Source: CAVWCW01 sp963753615 (GTDB lineage: Bacteria; Pseudomonadota; Gammaproteobacteria; Chromatiales; Chromatiaceae). Taken from it: a stretch of DNA of 64,000 nucleotides. The stretch covers positions 186,001 through 250,000 of the forward strand of contig CAVWCW010000014.1 in NCBI GenBank assembly GCA_963753615.1, read 5' to 3'. Positions 53,269 through 62,549 of this stretch are shown piece by piece. Position 1 is the stretch's first letter; each line of letters starts with the position of its first letter. Made by a program: the position numbers and the translations under genes. The notes below the pieces were generated by a model. It was given only the letters and a program-made list of their open reading frames with translations. It had not been told where the DNA came from and made no database searches.

Positions 53269-54800
53269 ACGGGGTTGGGGACGGTCGTCGCAGCCGCCTC
53301 GACACAGGTCCGGATTCTTTGTTCGAGGTCTTTCGAGACCGTGGAAACCAGATAAGGTCTCATCGGTCGCTCATAGCCCTTGAGTTCGAGCTGAGGTAAC
53401 AAATCGGGGCTAACCTGTTCGATGACGCCGGGCTCGGCCATCGTGTCCGGGGTCAACACCAACTGATTCACCGGCGCCTGCTCACATAACCTCGCGGCGA
53501 GATTGACGCTGTTGCCGACCACCGTGAACTCCATGCGCTCGCTGCTCCCCAGATTCCCGGCCAGCATCAGTCCGCTGTTCACCGCAATCCGAAATTCCAC
53601 GGTGGGCAGGCCCGCATTGCGGCGCTGAGTGTTGATGTCCCCTGCCAGCCGGATAATGGAGCGGCCGCAAATGACGGCATTGAGCGCATGCTGGCTGTCC
53701 GGCTCCGGCACGCCGAACAGAATCATCACGCAGTCGCCGATGAACTTGTTTACCGTGCCCTTGCAGAACGAGCCGGCTCGCGCAAAGCTGCCGAAATAAT
53801 CGTTGACCAAGGCGCCGACCTGCTCGGGCGGGAGTCGACTCGAAAGCTGGGTGAAACCTACGATGTCGCAGAACAGCACGCTTCCCCGGATCGAGCGACC
53901 GCCCAGATCAGCCCCGCCCGGCTGAGCGAGCACCGAGCGTGCGATCTCGGGCGACAGGTAGCGGTAGAGCGCATCCTCCACCAGGCGTTTGCCTTCGGCG
54001 TCCCGGGACAGAAGGCCGATCTGCCGAGCCAGGTGTTCCAACTCGTCGCCGCCGTGCCTGGCGCGGGCGGAAATCGGCCAGGAGCCGCTGGGCAGTCCGC
54101 CGGTCAGGGCAAGCTGCCGGATCGGCCGGCTCATCCAACGCGCAAGCGGAAAGGCGAGCAGGCTGACGATGACGATCAGCGCCGCGGTCCCAAGCACCAG
54201 AACCTGCACCAGGGCACGCCGGTCGCGCTCCAAAGGCAGCCGATTGAGATTGAGCAGTACATGGCCGATCACGACATCGTTGAACCGGATCGGGCTCAGG
54301 TACGGCATGGCGGTTACCGGCATACCGTCTTCGCCTTGCAGATGCAGCGTGCGCTGCACCGGTTGCCCAGCGTTGTCTTGGCTCAGCAGCTGGGCCAGTT
54401 GCACGGGATTGGGGTTCAGGCCGGCCACCGCGCGGGGCATCTGGGCCAGGTCGTAGATCGCGACGCCCACGACCAGTTCATCGTCGATCTGCCGATGCAC
54501 GAGGGTTTCGAGCATGAAGTCATCCTCGGCGAGCAGCGGCTCGCCGGCGGAACGGGCCAGTTGTTCGGTAAATTCCTGCCCCAGTCTGGCTGCGTAGCTC
54601 TCGAAGGCGGGCAATTGCTGGGCAATCAAGTACCAGCCCAATACGCCCATGCCGGAGATCATCAGGGTCGAGATGGCGAGCGTCCATTTCACTGCCAATG
54701 GCAGGTGCAAGACCCGCCGCAGCTGGCGCCGCGCCTGCCGATGTTTCTGGCTTCCCGCCAGGGAGCCGGCGACGCCGATGTCGTCGGAACGGGAGCTCAT
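53265..54800 (-). CDS. Membrane adenylate/guanylate cyclase (class III) with HAMP-like region
   Basis: 511 residues. Two membrane helices (about 37-60 and 200-225) flank a periplasmic sensor domain; a HAMP-like segment (PLARWMSRPIRQLAL) links to the class III cyclase domain (about 285-490). Metal Asp residues lie in VLFCDIVGFTQLSSR and NKFIGDCVMILFG, and the transition-state block is VVGNSVNLAARL. It converts ATP (or GTP) to a cyclic nucleotide; by the Lys in NKFIGD ATP is likelier. It is coupled to the lipoprotein gene. A decayed copy of its N-terminus lies at 59.05-59.27 kb. The cNMP-binding protein at the window start could be a receptor, though distance makes that speculative. Confidence 0.9.
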   Translation of the reverse strand: MSSRSDDIGVAGSLAGSQKHRQARRQLRRVLHLPLAVKWTLAISTLMISGMGVLGWYLIAQQLPAFESYAARLGQEFTEQLARSAGEPLLAEDDFMLETLVHRQIDDELVVGVAIYDLAQMPRAVAGLNPNPVQLAQLLSQDNAGQPVQRTLHLQGEDGMPVTAMPYLSPIRFNDVVIGHVLLNLNRLPLERDRRALVQVLVLGTAALIVIVSLLAFPLARWMSRPIRQLALTGGLPSGSWPISARARHGGDELEHLARQIGLLSRDAEGKRLVEDALYRYLSPEIARSVLAQPGGADLGGRSIRGSVLFCDIVGFTQLSSRLPPEQVGALVNDYFGSFARAGSFCKGTVNKFIGDCVMILFGVPEPDSQHALNAVICGRSIIRLAGDINTQRRNAGLPTVEFRIAVNSGLMLAGNLGSSERMEFTVVGNSVNLAARLCEQAPVNQLVLTPDTMAEPGVIEQVSPDLLPQLELKGYERPMRPYLVSTVSKDLEQRIRTCVEAAATTVPNPV

Positions 54801-55300
54801 TTTACCTCCATCTCTTGAATCACAGGTCGGTTGCCTCTGTAGTGCGGCATTCCGCTACCGCGAAAGCTGGGTCTCCGAACGCCTTGGCTTTTCAATCGGT
54901 TGCAGAAATCAAAAAAGCCAAGGCATGCAGATGCGACACTCGAAAAATCAGGCACATTACGCGCCAATGGTTGACTGGCCGTCGAAGGGGCTCCCAACAG
55001 CATGCCTTGTCCTGCTGCCTCCTGGAACCTTTAGGTTACAGTCCGGAAAAAGGTTCCCGCCCCGGCAGTTTCCCCATCCGGATTCGCGCACCAAGCCCTC
55101 GGCTGGGCTTCGCTGCCCGCCCGCGTTCGACCGGGGCCGATGCCCACAAGGAACGGTCCTCGAAATGCGTCACACCTGGAGGCCGTTCGGGCCCGAGTCT
55201 ACGCTGCTTTGCGCCCCGAAGGGGGAAACGACCGCTTCGATACGGACACTGAGAATATAGCGGAATTGTGGGAGACAGTCCTCGATTTCGCGAGGTCGGA
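54801..55300. other. Intergenic region upstream of the cyclase gene
   Basis: No gene is supported. It shows patchy similarity to 63.1-63.4 kb (for example CTCCCAACAGCATGCCT at 54990 versus CTCCAACAGCATGCCT at 63146, and CCTGGAGGCCGTTCGGGC in both), so both are copies of one ancestral downstream region of a cytochrome gene. A cyclase promoter was not identified. Confidence 0.6.
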
Positions 55301-55590
55301 CGAGATTTCGGGGCCTGAAAGCGGGGCAAAAAAAAGCCCATCCAGGGGAGGGCGGGAGGATGGGCCCAAGCATGATCGGTTGTCGCTGGCCGGCCCGATT
55401 CGATACCGGGACGTTTTACCGCCAGTCGGTTTGTTGATGGGTTGCGCCTGTCAACCTCCAGGATGCGGAGGAAACGACCGCTCCCAGGCGGGAGCGATCG
55501 TCCTAGGCCCTAAAACCTGTTGTCGCGGCATTCACTCCAGACCGCCACGCTGGGAAGGACGTCCCTGTCCTTAGCCCGGTATTGCTCCTG
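55301..55590 (-). repeat. Conserved 3' tail of cytochrome A, near-identical to that of cytochrome C
   Basis: Some 275 bp are almost the same as 63417-63703 (a handful of mismatches by eye). It contains a hairpin CGCTCCC/GGGAGCG (55479-55496) and the terminator at 55328-55365. A more diverged copy follows cytochrome B (59340-59534). Confidence 0.85.
55328..55365 (-). terminator. Intrinsic terminator after cytochrome A
   Basis: Minus-strand GCCCATCC (55358-55365) pairs with GGATGGGC (55336-55343), followed by eight T (55328-55335). Confidence 0.9.
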
Positions 55591-58500
55591 CTACATCTCG
55601 CTGAGCGAGGTACTCAGGCCTCGCTCCGGCCGCGAGAAGGTGTGGCAGACCGAGCAGTCCTTGCGCTTCGCGTCCACATGGCTTTTCATGGATCCCGGTG
55701 AAGCCCATGGGGTCTTCCGGACTGTGGCACTGGTTACACACCTGGGACTCCGGACCCTTCAACTCGTAGCCGAAGTCTCCTGCAGGTCGATCCGTGCGGT
55801 GCTTCCATGGCAGTCGCTGCAGCCCAGCGCGTTGCCCGCCGTCTCCACACCATGGTTGATGGTCTGGTAGGTGTGCACCGCAGCGACGGAGGTGTTCGGC
55901 GGCATCTCCAGGTCGCCCGGAAGCCGTCACACACGCTGCTCACCGGCGCATTGACCTCGTCCAGCCCCAGGCCGACCGCCACCGCGCGGCAGAAGCTGCC
56001 GGTGCGGAAGAACTCGAACGTGGAGTGGCCGACCAAGGTGTTGTCGACGTCGTTGCGGGCCAGCTTGCCCCAGTGCTCCTTCATGGGATAGATCTTGGTG
56101 CCCAGGCTAGTGCTGGTCACGTCGCCGTTGGGCATGCCGATCACGTAGGCCGGGTCGCCGGCATTGAAGTTGCCGACGAAGCTGGCGGCGACGTTGGCGT
56201 CCAGCGGGATGGTGGGAACGCCGTCGAGCGGCTCGCCCAGGTAGTAGACCTCGCTGGTGCCGTCGAACCAGGCGTAGCTCGGGGTCAGGCTGGCGCTGCC
56301 GAGCCCATCCTTGTCCTCGCGCGGCAGCCAGCCGCCGCGCCCGTTGCAGGCCGCCGCCGAGGGGTGCGGATCCTGCCAGTCGCGCGCCACCTCGGTGCCC
56401 ACCGCCGCCTTGGCGTAGCTCGGGATGTGGCAGGTCTGGCAGGCCACCTTCATGGCGTGCTTGTCCCGGCTAGAGCCTTCGCGGTTGCTGAAGTCGCCGT
56501 GGGGACGATCCGAGTGGCAGCCGCCGGTGTCGCAGGTGAAGCGCTCGGGCACGTCGTTCGGACGCAGGTCCACGCCACGCCCGCGCAGGCGGTGGCCGGT
56601 ACCGTCGGCCAGGGTCTCGCTGTGGCAGTCCGCACAGGAAAGGTTCTGACCCGCCGAGCTCATGTGCATATCGATCGCCAGGCTCGGGTCGGCGTTTTCC
56701 TTCGACAGGTCGCCGCGCTTGGTACCGTCGCCGCCGGCCGCCCCAGCGTGGCAGTTGAGGCAGGACTGGCGTGTGGTGGCGTGCACGTTCTGTGCTGCCT
56801 CAAGCGTGGTGAACGCCATCGGAGCCATGGGAACCTCCGCCGGCAGGGTGTCGCTCCCGGCGGGAAGGAACTGGAAGTCCATGCTGATCGGGTTGACCGT
56901 CGGGATCCCGGAGAAACCGGTACGCGGCAATTCGGCCCCGTTGCTCTGCTCCAGACTTCCGTCCGGAAGCTCGACCAGGTTCAGCAGCTCGAAGTCCTCG
57001 AACCCTTCGCCGCTGGCGGTCCAATCCGGGAAGCGCTTGTAGGCCTCCTGGTGGCACATCAGGCAGTCGATATTGGCCAACTGGACATGCGCCTCCGCGG
57101 ATGCGGGATCCAGTGCTTCGAACTCCGACTGCGCCATCGGGAAACGACCGTTGCCCACGTGGCAACCGGCGCAGGTGAAGCGCGGGGAGTTCTCGTGGGT
57201 ACCGCAGTAGGTGTTGATGCCGGTGGCGACCAGATCGCCGGCGGCCTGTGCCGGGCGCTCGCCCGCCGACGCGAAATCAAGCGGTATGTTGGTCACGTTG
57301 GGGAAGGCCCCACCCTGCTGGTAGTGCACCGAGCCGTGCATGTCGAGCGACTCTTGCTCGTGGCAGTCCACACAGACCTCAGGCCCGGTGTACGCCGTGA
57401 TCTGACAATGCTCCGAAATCGGCGAGGTGCAGGCCACCGGGTCGGTGATCGCGGCCGAAGTGGTGGCGGTATCGCTCGCCCCCGCGTCGTCGGTGACCGT
57501 AAGCGACACCGGGTAGGTGCCAGACGCGCCGAATAGGTGTGGCTCGGGTTCTCGGCATCGCTGGTGTTGCCGTCACCGAAATCCCAGGCGTAGGTATCGA
57601 TAGTGCCGTCGGAGTCGGTGGAACCGGCGCTGCTGAACTGCACTGCCACGCCGACCGTACCCGTGTAGGGGCCGTTGGCCTCGGCGGTAGGCGGCACATT
57701 GGCCGGCGGCGCGATGTCCGCGGTGGTAGCGTCGGTACCGGTGCCCCCGTCATTGTCGGTTACGGTCAGGCTCACGGTGTAGTTGCCCGCCGACGAATAG
57801 GTATGGCTCGGGTTCTCGGCGCTGCTGGTGTTGCCGTCACCGAAGTCCCAGGCGTAGCCAGTTATGCTGCCGTCCGAATCGTTCGAACCGGCGCTGCTGA
57901 ACTGCACTGCCACGCCCGCGGAACCCGTGTAGGGGCCGTTGGCCTCGGCGGTAGGCGGCACATTGGCCGGCGGCGCGATGTCCGCGGTGGTAGCGTCGGC
58001 ACCGGTGTCCCCGTCATTGTCGGTTACCGTCAGGCTCACGGTGTAGTTACCCGCCGACGAATAGGTATGGCTCGGGTTGGCCGCGCTGCTGCTGGCGCCG
58101 TCGCCGAAGTTCCAGGCGTAGCCAGTTATGCTGCCGTCCGAATCGTTCGAACCGGCGCTGCTGAACTGCACTGCCACGCCCGCGGAACCCGTATAGGGGC
58201 CGTTGGCGTCAGCCGTCGGCGGGGTGTTGCCGCCGCCCGGCGCTGTGGGTGCGCAATCTGCTGGCGCGTTGCTTACATCGCGCTCAGCGATCTGCCCATC
58301 GGCATCAATGGCGCGCACGCGGCAGGGCGCGGGGGATGGATTGCGAACCCGGATCCCCCAGGAGCCACTGCGGCGGCTGGTTCGGTCGTCACCCAGGACC
58401 TGGTCGGTGTCGTAGGCGTTGACCAAGGTGACTTCGGTGCGGGGGGTCGCTGACCCGGAAACGCTCAGTCCGTTCCAGGAGTCGTTCCACGTTGCTCTTT

Positions 58501-58618
58501 TAATTAAAATGTCGGCGGCAGACACTTGGCCGGCGCTCAACAGGCAAATGGCTCCAAGCAGGCAGGCGCCGAATCCGGCCAACCTCCGTGGTGCGTTAGT
58601 ACGGGGTGCGGCTCTCAT
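55591..58618 (-). CDS. Multiheme c-type cytochrome A with three PKD domains, interrupted by frameshifts
   Basis: From ATG 58618 (AAGGAGG site 8 nt upstream): signal peptide about 1-35 (LLSAGQVSAA), a module shared with cytochrome B (37-122, WNDSWNGLSVSG...RSGSWGIR...PCRVRA...C; Cys99, Cys122), three 88-residue PKD domains (133-396), then heme domains. Heme sites: CVDCH, CAGCH, CLMCH, CLNCH, CADCH, CQTCH, CSDCH, CNQCH, CSVCH, plus a CDTGGCH (CX4CH) site. Single-base shifts at about 57526, 55919, 55782 and 55689 interrupt the frame; correcting them yields a product ending FSRPERGLSTSLSEM at the TAG 55591-55593. Exported periplasmic or cell-surface electron carrier; PKD domains suggest surface exposure. 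The electron acceptor is unknown. Confidence 0.82.
57430..58222 (-). repeat. Three tandem 264-bp PKD-domain repeats in cytochrome A
   Basis: Units at 57959-58222, 57695-57958 and about 57430-57694 each encode 88 residues beginning PPTAxANGPYTG. Units 1 and 2 are nearly identical in DNA, unit 3 more diverged and interrupted by a frameshift at 57526. Near-identity indicates recent duplication or gene conversion, and the array is prone to change length. Confidence 0.85.
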
Positions 58619-58913
58619 GAAAATCTCCTCCTTGGTTCGGTACGCATATCGGACCCGGGAACCGCCTGGACCAGCGACACCACACCCGGGGGGCACTCTC
58701 TAAACTCTCGTTTTGTTTCGGTATTCGATTCCCAGCGCTGGGCTTTAAGCCCGTTGAGCGTTATTCGCCCTCGTCGCTGACACCGTCTGACTTCCTGTTG
58801 CTCTCCACCACAGGCGGACCAATTTAGCCGCCTACCACTTGTGCGCTGAGGCGAATCCGGCTTCGCATACAGCCGTCGCAATCGGCATTCCCGCTGAGAG
58901 ATCACCGGCTGAC
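58619..58913 (-). promoter_or_regulatory. Conserved structured 5' leader of cytochrome A
   Basis: About 295 nt from the predicted transcription start to the ATG. Blocks shared with the cytochrome B leader, in the same order, are GGTGTCAGCGA, AGGGCGA, CAACGGGC, CCCAGCGCTGGGAAT (palindrome 58731-58742), ACCGAA, CCCGGGTGTGGTGTCGCTG and CCCGGGT, then GGAGGAGATTTT. CAGCGAC (58773-58779) can pair with GTCGCTG (58672-58678), and CCCGGG (58685-58690) with CCCGGG (58654-58659). It does not match any riboswitch I know. Confidence 0.6.
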
Positions 58914-58919
58914 GAGCCG

Positions 58920-58953
58920 ACTATACCGACCTGAAACTTAAGATGTCCTTAAG
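58920..58953 (-). promoter_or_regulatory. Promoter of cytochrome A with a PmrA-box-like activator site
   Basis: CTTAAG-GACAT-CTTAAG (58937-58953) has the exact form of the PmrA/BasR box (YTTAAK-N5-YTTAAK); two half-sites 11 bp apart suit an OmpR/PhoB-type regulator. The -10 TATAGT (58920-58925) lies 11 bp downstream and no -35 consensus exists, so the box replaces it. The same design with equal spacing is upstream of cytochrome B. Confidence 0.7.
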
Positions 58954-59349
58954 GTTCGACACCGAAGGGTGAAAAGCGTGACGTGGTTCTCGAACGCGCG
59001 CGTAAATCGGCCAAGCGCCGCTCCGGACCCCGCTGGTCAGGGGGCCCAACTGCAGGGTTGGACAGCTGAGCGGCGGTTCGCCCGCGAGACAGGCCGGTTG
59101 TTCGGTAACTTTCTAGCCGAGCCGAGCTGCCTAGCGCGCGAAGGCAGGCTCCTGCGAGGCAATCAGGCACCACTCCGGCATGCGCATGCCGACAATCAAC
59201 AAGGTCGAGATGGAGAGCACCCAGTTTTTCGCCAAAGGCAGGCGCACGACCCTGCGAAGCTGGCGCGCGCAAAGAGATCCGTAAAACGCACAAGGATTGC
59301 GGGAAGCAATTGCAACGCCTGTCCCGATTTCGGGATCTGAACGCGAGGC
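58954..59349. other. Intergenic region between cytochromes A and B
   Basis: Holds the cyclase remnant (59050-59268) and sequence similar to that upstream of cytochrome B just beyond the activator box (AAGCGTGAC at 58974 and 62898). No intact gene is supported. Confidence 0.6.
59050..59268 (-). pseudogene. Decayed N-terminal fragment of a class III cyclase gene
   Basis: Minus-strand translation gives RQLRRVVRLPLAKNWVLSIS TLLIVGM (in two pieces), then WCLIASQEPAF, aligning with RQLRRVLHLPLAVKWTLAIS, TLMISGM and WYLIAQQLPAF of the cyclase at 54.8 kb. Past a stop (59131) similarity continues as AARLG...VTEQ...LAGEPPL versus AARLGQEFTEQLARSAGEPLL (partly quoted). No sensor or catalytic domain remains. 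It shows that a cyclase gene once stood here. Confidence 0.75.
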
Positions 59350-59534
59350 AAAAAAAAAGCCCATCCGAGGTAGGGCGGGGGGATGGGCCCAAGTATTACC
59401 GGTTGTCTTGCTGGCGAACCCGATCCGGTACCGGGAGGTTCTAGCGCCAGCGGGATTGACAATAAATTGCGTCTTTCAACCTCCAAGGTGCGGAGGAAAC
59501 GATCGCTCCCCAGCGGGAGCGATCGCCCCAGCGC
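59340..59534 (-). repeat. Conserved 3' tail of cytochrome B
   Basis: A diverged homologue of the A and C tails with the same two hairpins: CGCTCCC/GGGAGCG (59504-59521) and the terminator. Confidence 0.8.
59350..59388 (-). terminator. Intrinsic terminator after cytochrome B
   Basis: Minus-strand GCCCATCC (59381-59388) pairs with GGATGGGC (59359-59366), followed by nine T (59350-59358). Confidence 0.9.
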
Positions 59535-62500
59535 CTACAGCGCGTTGCGGTGGCAGTCGCCACAGCCAACCATGTGGCCCTTCTCGAACAACTGCGGTCC
59601 TTCGTCGGCGCACATGCTGCCCTTGTTGTCCTTGCACTCGAGCACGCGGTCGGTGGCCATCCTCGAGAGAACGGTCCCCTCGCCGTCAGCACCGTGGCAG
59701 GCCCGGCAATTGTCGCCGCCGTTGCGCCGCGCTGCCTTGTGACTCATGTTCCAATGCTCGCTGCCCACGGCATGCATGCCATGCGGCCCGTTCATGGTCA
59801 GCTCGTACGCCCCGCTATCCTCGAAGGCCGACGGGTCGTGGCAGGTGCTGCACTCGATCAGCGAACCCACATGCCCCTGCAACTGGTCCGCGGTGACATT
59901 GTCGTTGGACGCCGGGTTGGCGTTCGGCCATTCCGCGTGGGTCGCACCGTGGCAGCCTTCGCACATCACGCCGCCGTGGCCCGTGCTCACCCGGTAGAGC
60001 TGCGGATTGCCCGCACCCGGGTTGTCGAAGCCGTTGAAGCTGGCCGGTATCGCCGGCTCGGCGAAGCGCTTGTTGGTCGGCACGATCGGCGTGGCCTTGG
60101 CATCACCCGTGCGGTAGGCCTGGCGCAGACGGATGCCGTCTACATTGCCGTCGATGTCGCGGGTGTTGACGATGCTGTTGACCGCACCCACCAGATTGTC
60201 GTTGGCATCCCCCGTATGGCAGGAACCACAACCCGGCTCGTTGGCCCAGGGTACACGAGGCTGATTGCTGGTGTGATCGTAGAAGTTGCCCTCCGCCAGC
60301 TTGAAGTCGCCGGGGTTCGACGGCGAAACAGGGAGTGAACCCGGGACCGGCTGGCCTGTATTCACGTCGATTACCGGACCGGTGAAGTCATTACCCACCT
60401 GCTCCATGTCGCCGTGGCAGTCGTTGCAGAGCATGCCGCCGTTGAACATGGCGCCGCGCAGACACTGCACGTTGGTGCCCGGGTGGCACTGGTAGCAGGT
60501 ATCTTCCAGCACGTCCAGGCGCTGGCTCTGGTTGGTGATAGAGCCATCGGCCTGCTGGTCCGGCGCCGGCATCGGCGGGAACAGGTTGCCGAGTCCGCCG
60601 TGGTGGCTGTGCATCACGTTGGAGTTGCTCGACTGGGCAAGCTGGTTGCGGCCATTGGCGATGCTGCCTTCGGGGCCGGCCAGCGGACCGAGCTGCGCCA
60701 GGTCCAGCGCCGGGGTGTAATGACACACCTGGCAGACCACCGGGGTGCCCTGCACCAGAGCCTGGTTGGTCAGGCAGTTCTCGTCGCCGTTGCCACTGTT
60801 GGCGTTGATGTCGCAGGGCGCCGGGGCGGTCTCAAGGCAGTTCTGCCCTGGTGCGTCACAGGCGGTGCTCACATAGCGCGCGCCGTGCTTGAGGTCATGG
60901 AGACGCAGGACGTTGATGTCCGCCGCGTACTCTACGCTCACCCGGTTGGGCAGATTGGGGTCGGGGTCGTCGAGGCTGACCACCACCGGCAAGCCGGCAG
61001 CTGCTAGCGTGTCAGTCGGCTCGCTGGTGCGGCTGTTCTGCACATCGGCCGGATCGGCATGACAGTTGGCGCAGTTCGCCTCGCCGGAGATCGGCAGAAC
61101 CGTATCCACAGTGGTGACAACGTTGTTCCCGTTCGGTGCGTTGCCGTCCGTGGTGACCTGCACGCGTACCAACGGGTAGGCGTTCTCGCGGCCATTGTCG
61201 TCGAAGGCCGCGAACGGCACGCCCGCCCCTTCGTACCAGTTGACCCCTTCCGCCACATAGCCGAACGGGAAGTTCACGAAGAACGGCTTGTCGACGTAGC
61301 GCTCCTCGGCCAGCTTCGGCGCGTTGGCCGTATAGGGGCCGGCAATTCCGGGCATGGCGTGCAGCACCGCGGAGAGGTGCTCGTCGCCGCTGTTCACCTG
61401 GCCGTCCGGACCAATGTAGAGATGCTCGACGTTGGGGACCGGCAGACCCACGTCCGCGCTTACGTTGAACGGAGGTCCTGCCAGCGGCGTCAGGGTCTGT
61501 TCCGGGTGGAACGGATTGTACGCCGGATAGAAGGCGTCGTAGGTGCCCGCCGGAACCGGGAAGTCCCAGAAGTTGGTCTTGTAGGTGTCGCCGTCGGCCA
61601 TCACACCGTCGAACACGCCGTTACTCAGGATCGGGTCGTTCGGGTTGGCGGCGGCCGAGTAGAACACCTCCACCCCGGCCGGGTTCAGCGTCGGGGTCAC
61701 GCCCTTCTGCACCACCTGGGCGAGCAACACCTGGAACGGCGGCAGGATGCTGGAAATACGGGTATCCAGGTCGCCGCAGTGCATACCGAGGTCATTGATG
61801 GCCAGCACACTGTAGCTGTTGTTGGGCACCTGGGGCTGCTGCGCGACCGGAGCGTCCGGGCAGCCGTTCTGGGCGGTGGAGTTGATGGAAACGTTCAGGT
61901 CCGCCGGGTCGCACTGACCGACTGTATCGTTGGTAATGGTCGCCGTGGTCGAATCGCTTCCGGTGGCGCCGTCATTGTCCGTTACCGTCAGCGTCACCGT
62001 GAAAGTGCCCGCGGAGGAATAGGTATGACTCGGATTGGCAGCACTGCTGCTGGCGCCGTCACCGAAGTTCCAGGCATAGCCTGTTATGCTGCCGCCCGGG
62101 TCGTTCGAACCTGCACTGCTGAATGACACAGCTACGCCGACGGTACCCGTGTAAGGGCCGTTGGCTTCAGCCGTCGGCGGGGGGTTGCCGCCGCCCGAGC
62201 AGTTCGAGGGCACGGGGCTTACATCAGCCTCTGCGGAGTCGCCACCCGATTCGGCGCGTACGCGGCAGGGCGGAGAGGACATCCTTTCCCTGATCGACCA
62301 AGAGCCACGCCGATTGGCGTCGTCGGAGTCGAGGAACGCGTCCGTATCGGCGTCGAACACGTTAACCGTGGCGCGGGATTGGGCCTCGTTTCCGGAAACC
62401 TCTAGCTGGTTTCTTGAGTCATTCCATACTGCGCTGGTGATATTGAGGGCCCAAACTTGGCTGGCCCCCAGCAGGCAGACGGCCCCCAGCAGACGGACGC

Positions 62501-62549
62501 CGAAACCGGCGAACCTCCGTAGTGCGTTAGTAATGGATGTGTGTCTCAT
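59535..62549 (-). CDS. Multiheme c-type cytochrome B with a PKD domain (nine CXXCH)
   Basis: 1004 residues, intact. Signal peptide about 1-34 (LLGASQVWA); module shared with cytochrome A (about 35-119, VWNDSRNQLEVSG...RRGSWSIRE...PPCRVRA...NC); one PKD domain (about 122-207, PPPTAEANGPYTG to TDNDGATGSD). Residues about 243-480 are a beta-rich region starting YSVLAINDLGMHCGD, a pattern I associate with uncharacterised multiheme proteins. Hemes from residue 493: CANCH, CQVCH, CYQCH, CNDCH, CGSCH, CEGCH, CSTCH, CRACH, CGDCH; the last is seven residues from the end of the protein. Histidine-rich SNVMHSHHGG may supply distal ligands. Probably exported to the periplasm or surface for electron transfer; no enzymatic motif recognised. 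GGAGGAG precedes the ATG. Confidence 0.9.
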   Translation of the reverse strand: MRHTSITNALRRFAGFGVRLLGAVCLLGASQVWALNITSAVWNDSRNQLEVSGNEAQSRATVNVFDADTDAFLDSDDANRRGSWSIRERMSSPPCRVRAESGGDSAEADVSPVPSNCSGGGNPPPTAEANGPYTGTVGVAVSFSSAGSNDPGGSITGYAWNFGDGASSSAANPSHTYSSAGTFTVTLTVTDNDGATGSDSTTATITNDTVGQCDPADLNVSINSTAQNGCPDAPVAQQPQVPNNSYSVLAINDLGMHCGDLDTRISSILPPFQVLLAQVVQKGVTPTLNPAGVEVFYSAAANPNDPILSNGVFDGVMADGDTYKTNFWDFPVPAGTYDAFYPAYNPFHPEQTLTPLAGPPFNVSADVGLPVPNVEHLYIGPDGQVNSGDEHLSAVLHAMPGIAGPYTANAPKLAEERYVDKPFFVNFPFGYVAEGVNWYEGAGVPFAAFDDNGRENAYPLVRVQVTTDGNAPNGNNVVTTVDTVLPISGEANCANCHADPADVQNSRTSEPTDTLAAAGLPVVVSLDDPDPNLPNRVSVEYAADINVLRLHDLKHGARYVSTACDAPGQNCLETAPAPCDINANSGNGDENCLTNQALVQGTPVVCQVCHYTPALDLAQLGPLAGPEGSIANGRNQLAQSSNSNVMHSHHGGLGNLFPPMPAPDQQADGSITNQSQRLDVLEDTCYQCHPGTNVQCLRGAMFNGGMLCNDCHGDMEQVGNDFTGPVIDVNTGQPVPGSLPVSPSNPGDFKLAEGNFYDHTSNQPRVPWANEPGCGSCHTGDANDNLVGAVNSIVNTRDIDGNVDGIRLRQAYRTGDAKATPIVPTNKRFAEPAIPASFNGFDNPGAGNPQLYRVSTGHGGVMCEGCHGATHAEWPNANPASNDNVTADQLQGHVGSLIECSTCHDPSAFEDSGAYELTMNGPHGMHAVGSEHWNMSHKAARRNGGDNCRACHGADGEGTVLSRMATDRVLECKDNKGSMCADEGPQLFEKGHMVGCGDCHRNAL

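Noticed and set aside
58619..58913. GEMM (c-di-GMP/cGAMP) riboswitch in the leaders of the cytochrome genes
   Set aside because: GEMM riboswitches control multiheme cytochromes in Geobacter, so it was looked for, but the GCAAACC...GAAA...GGACGCAAAGC core is absent on either leader.
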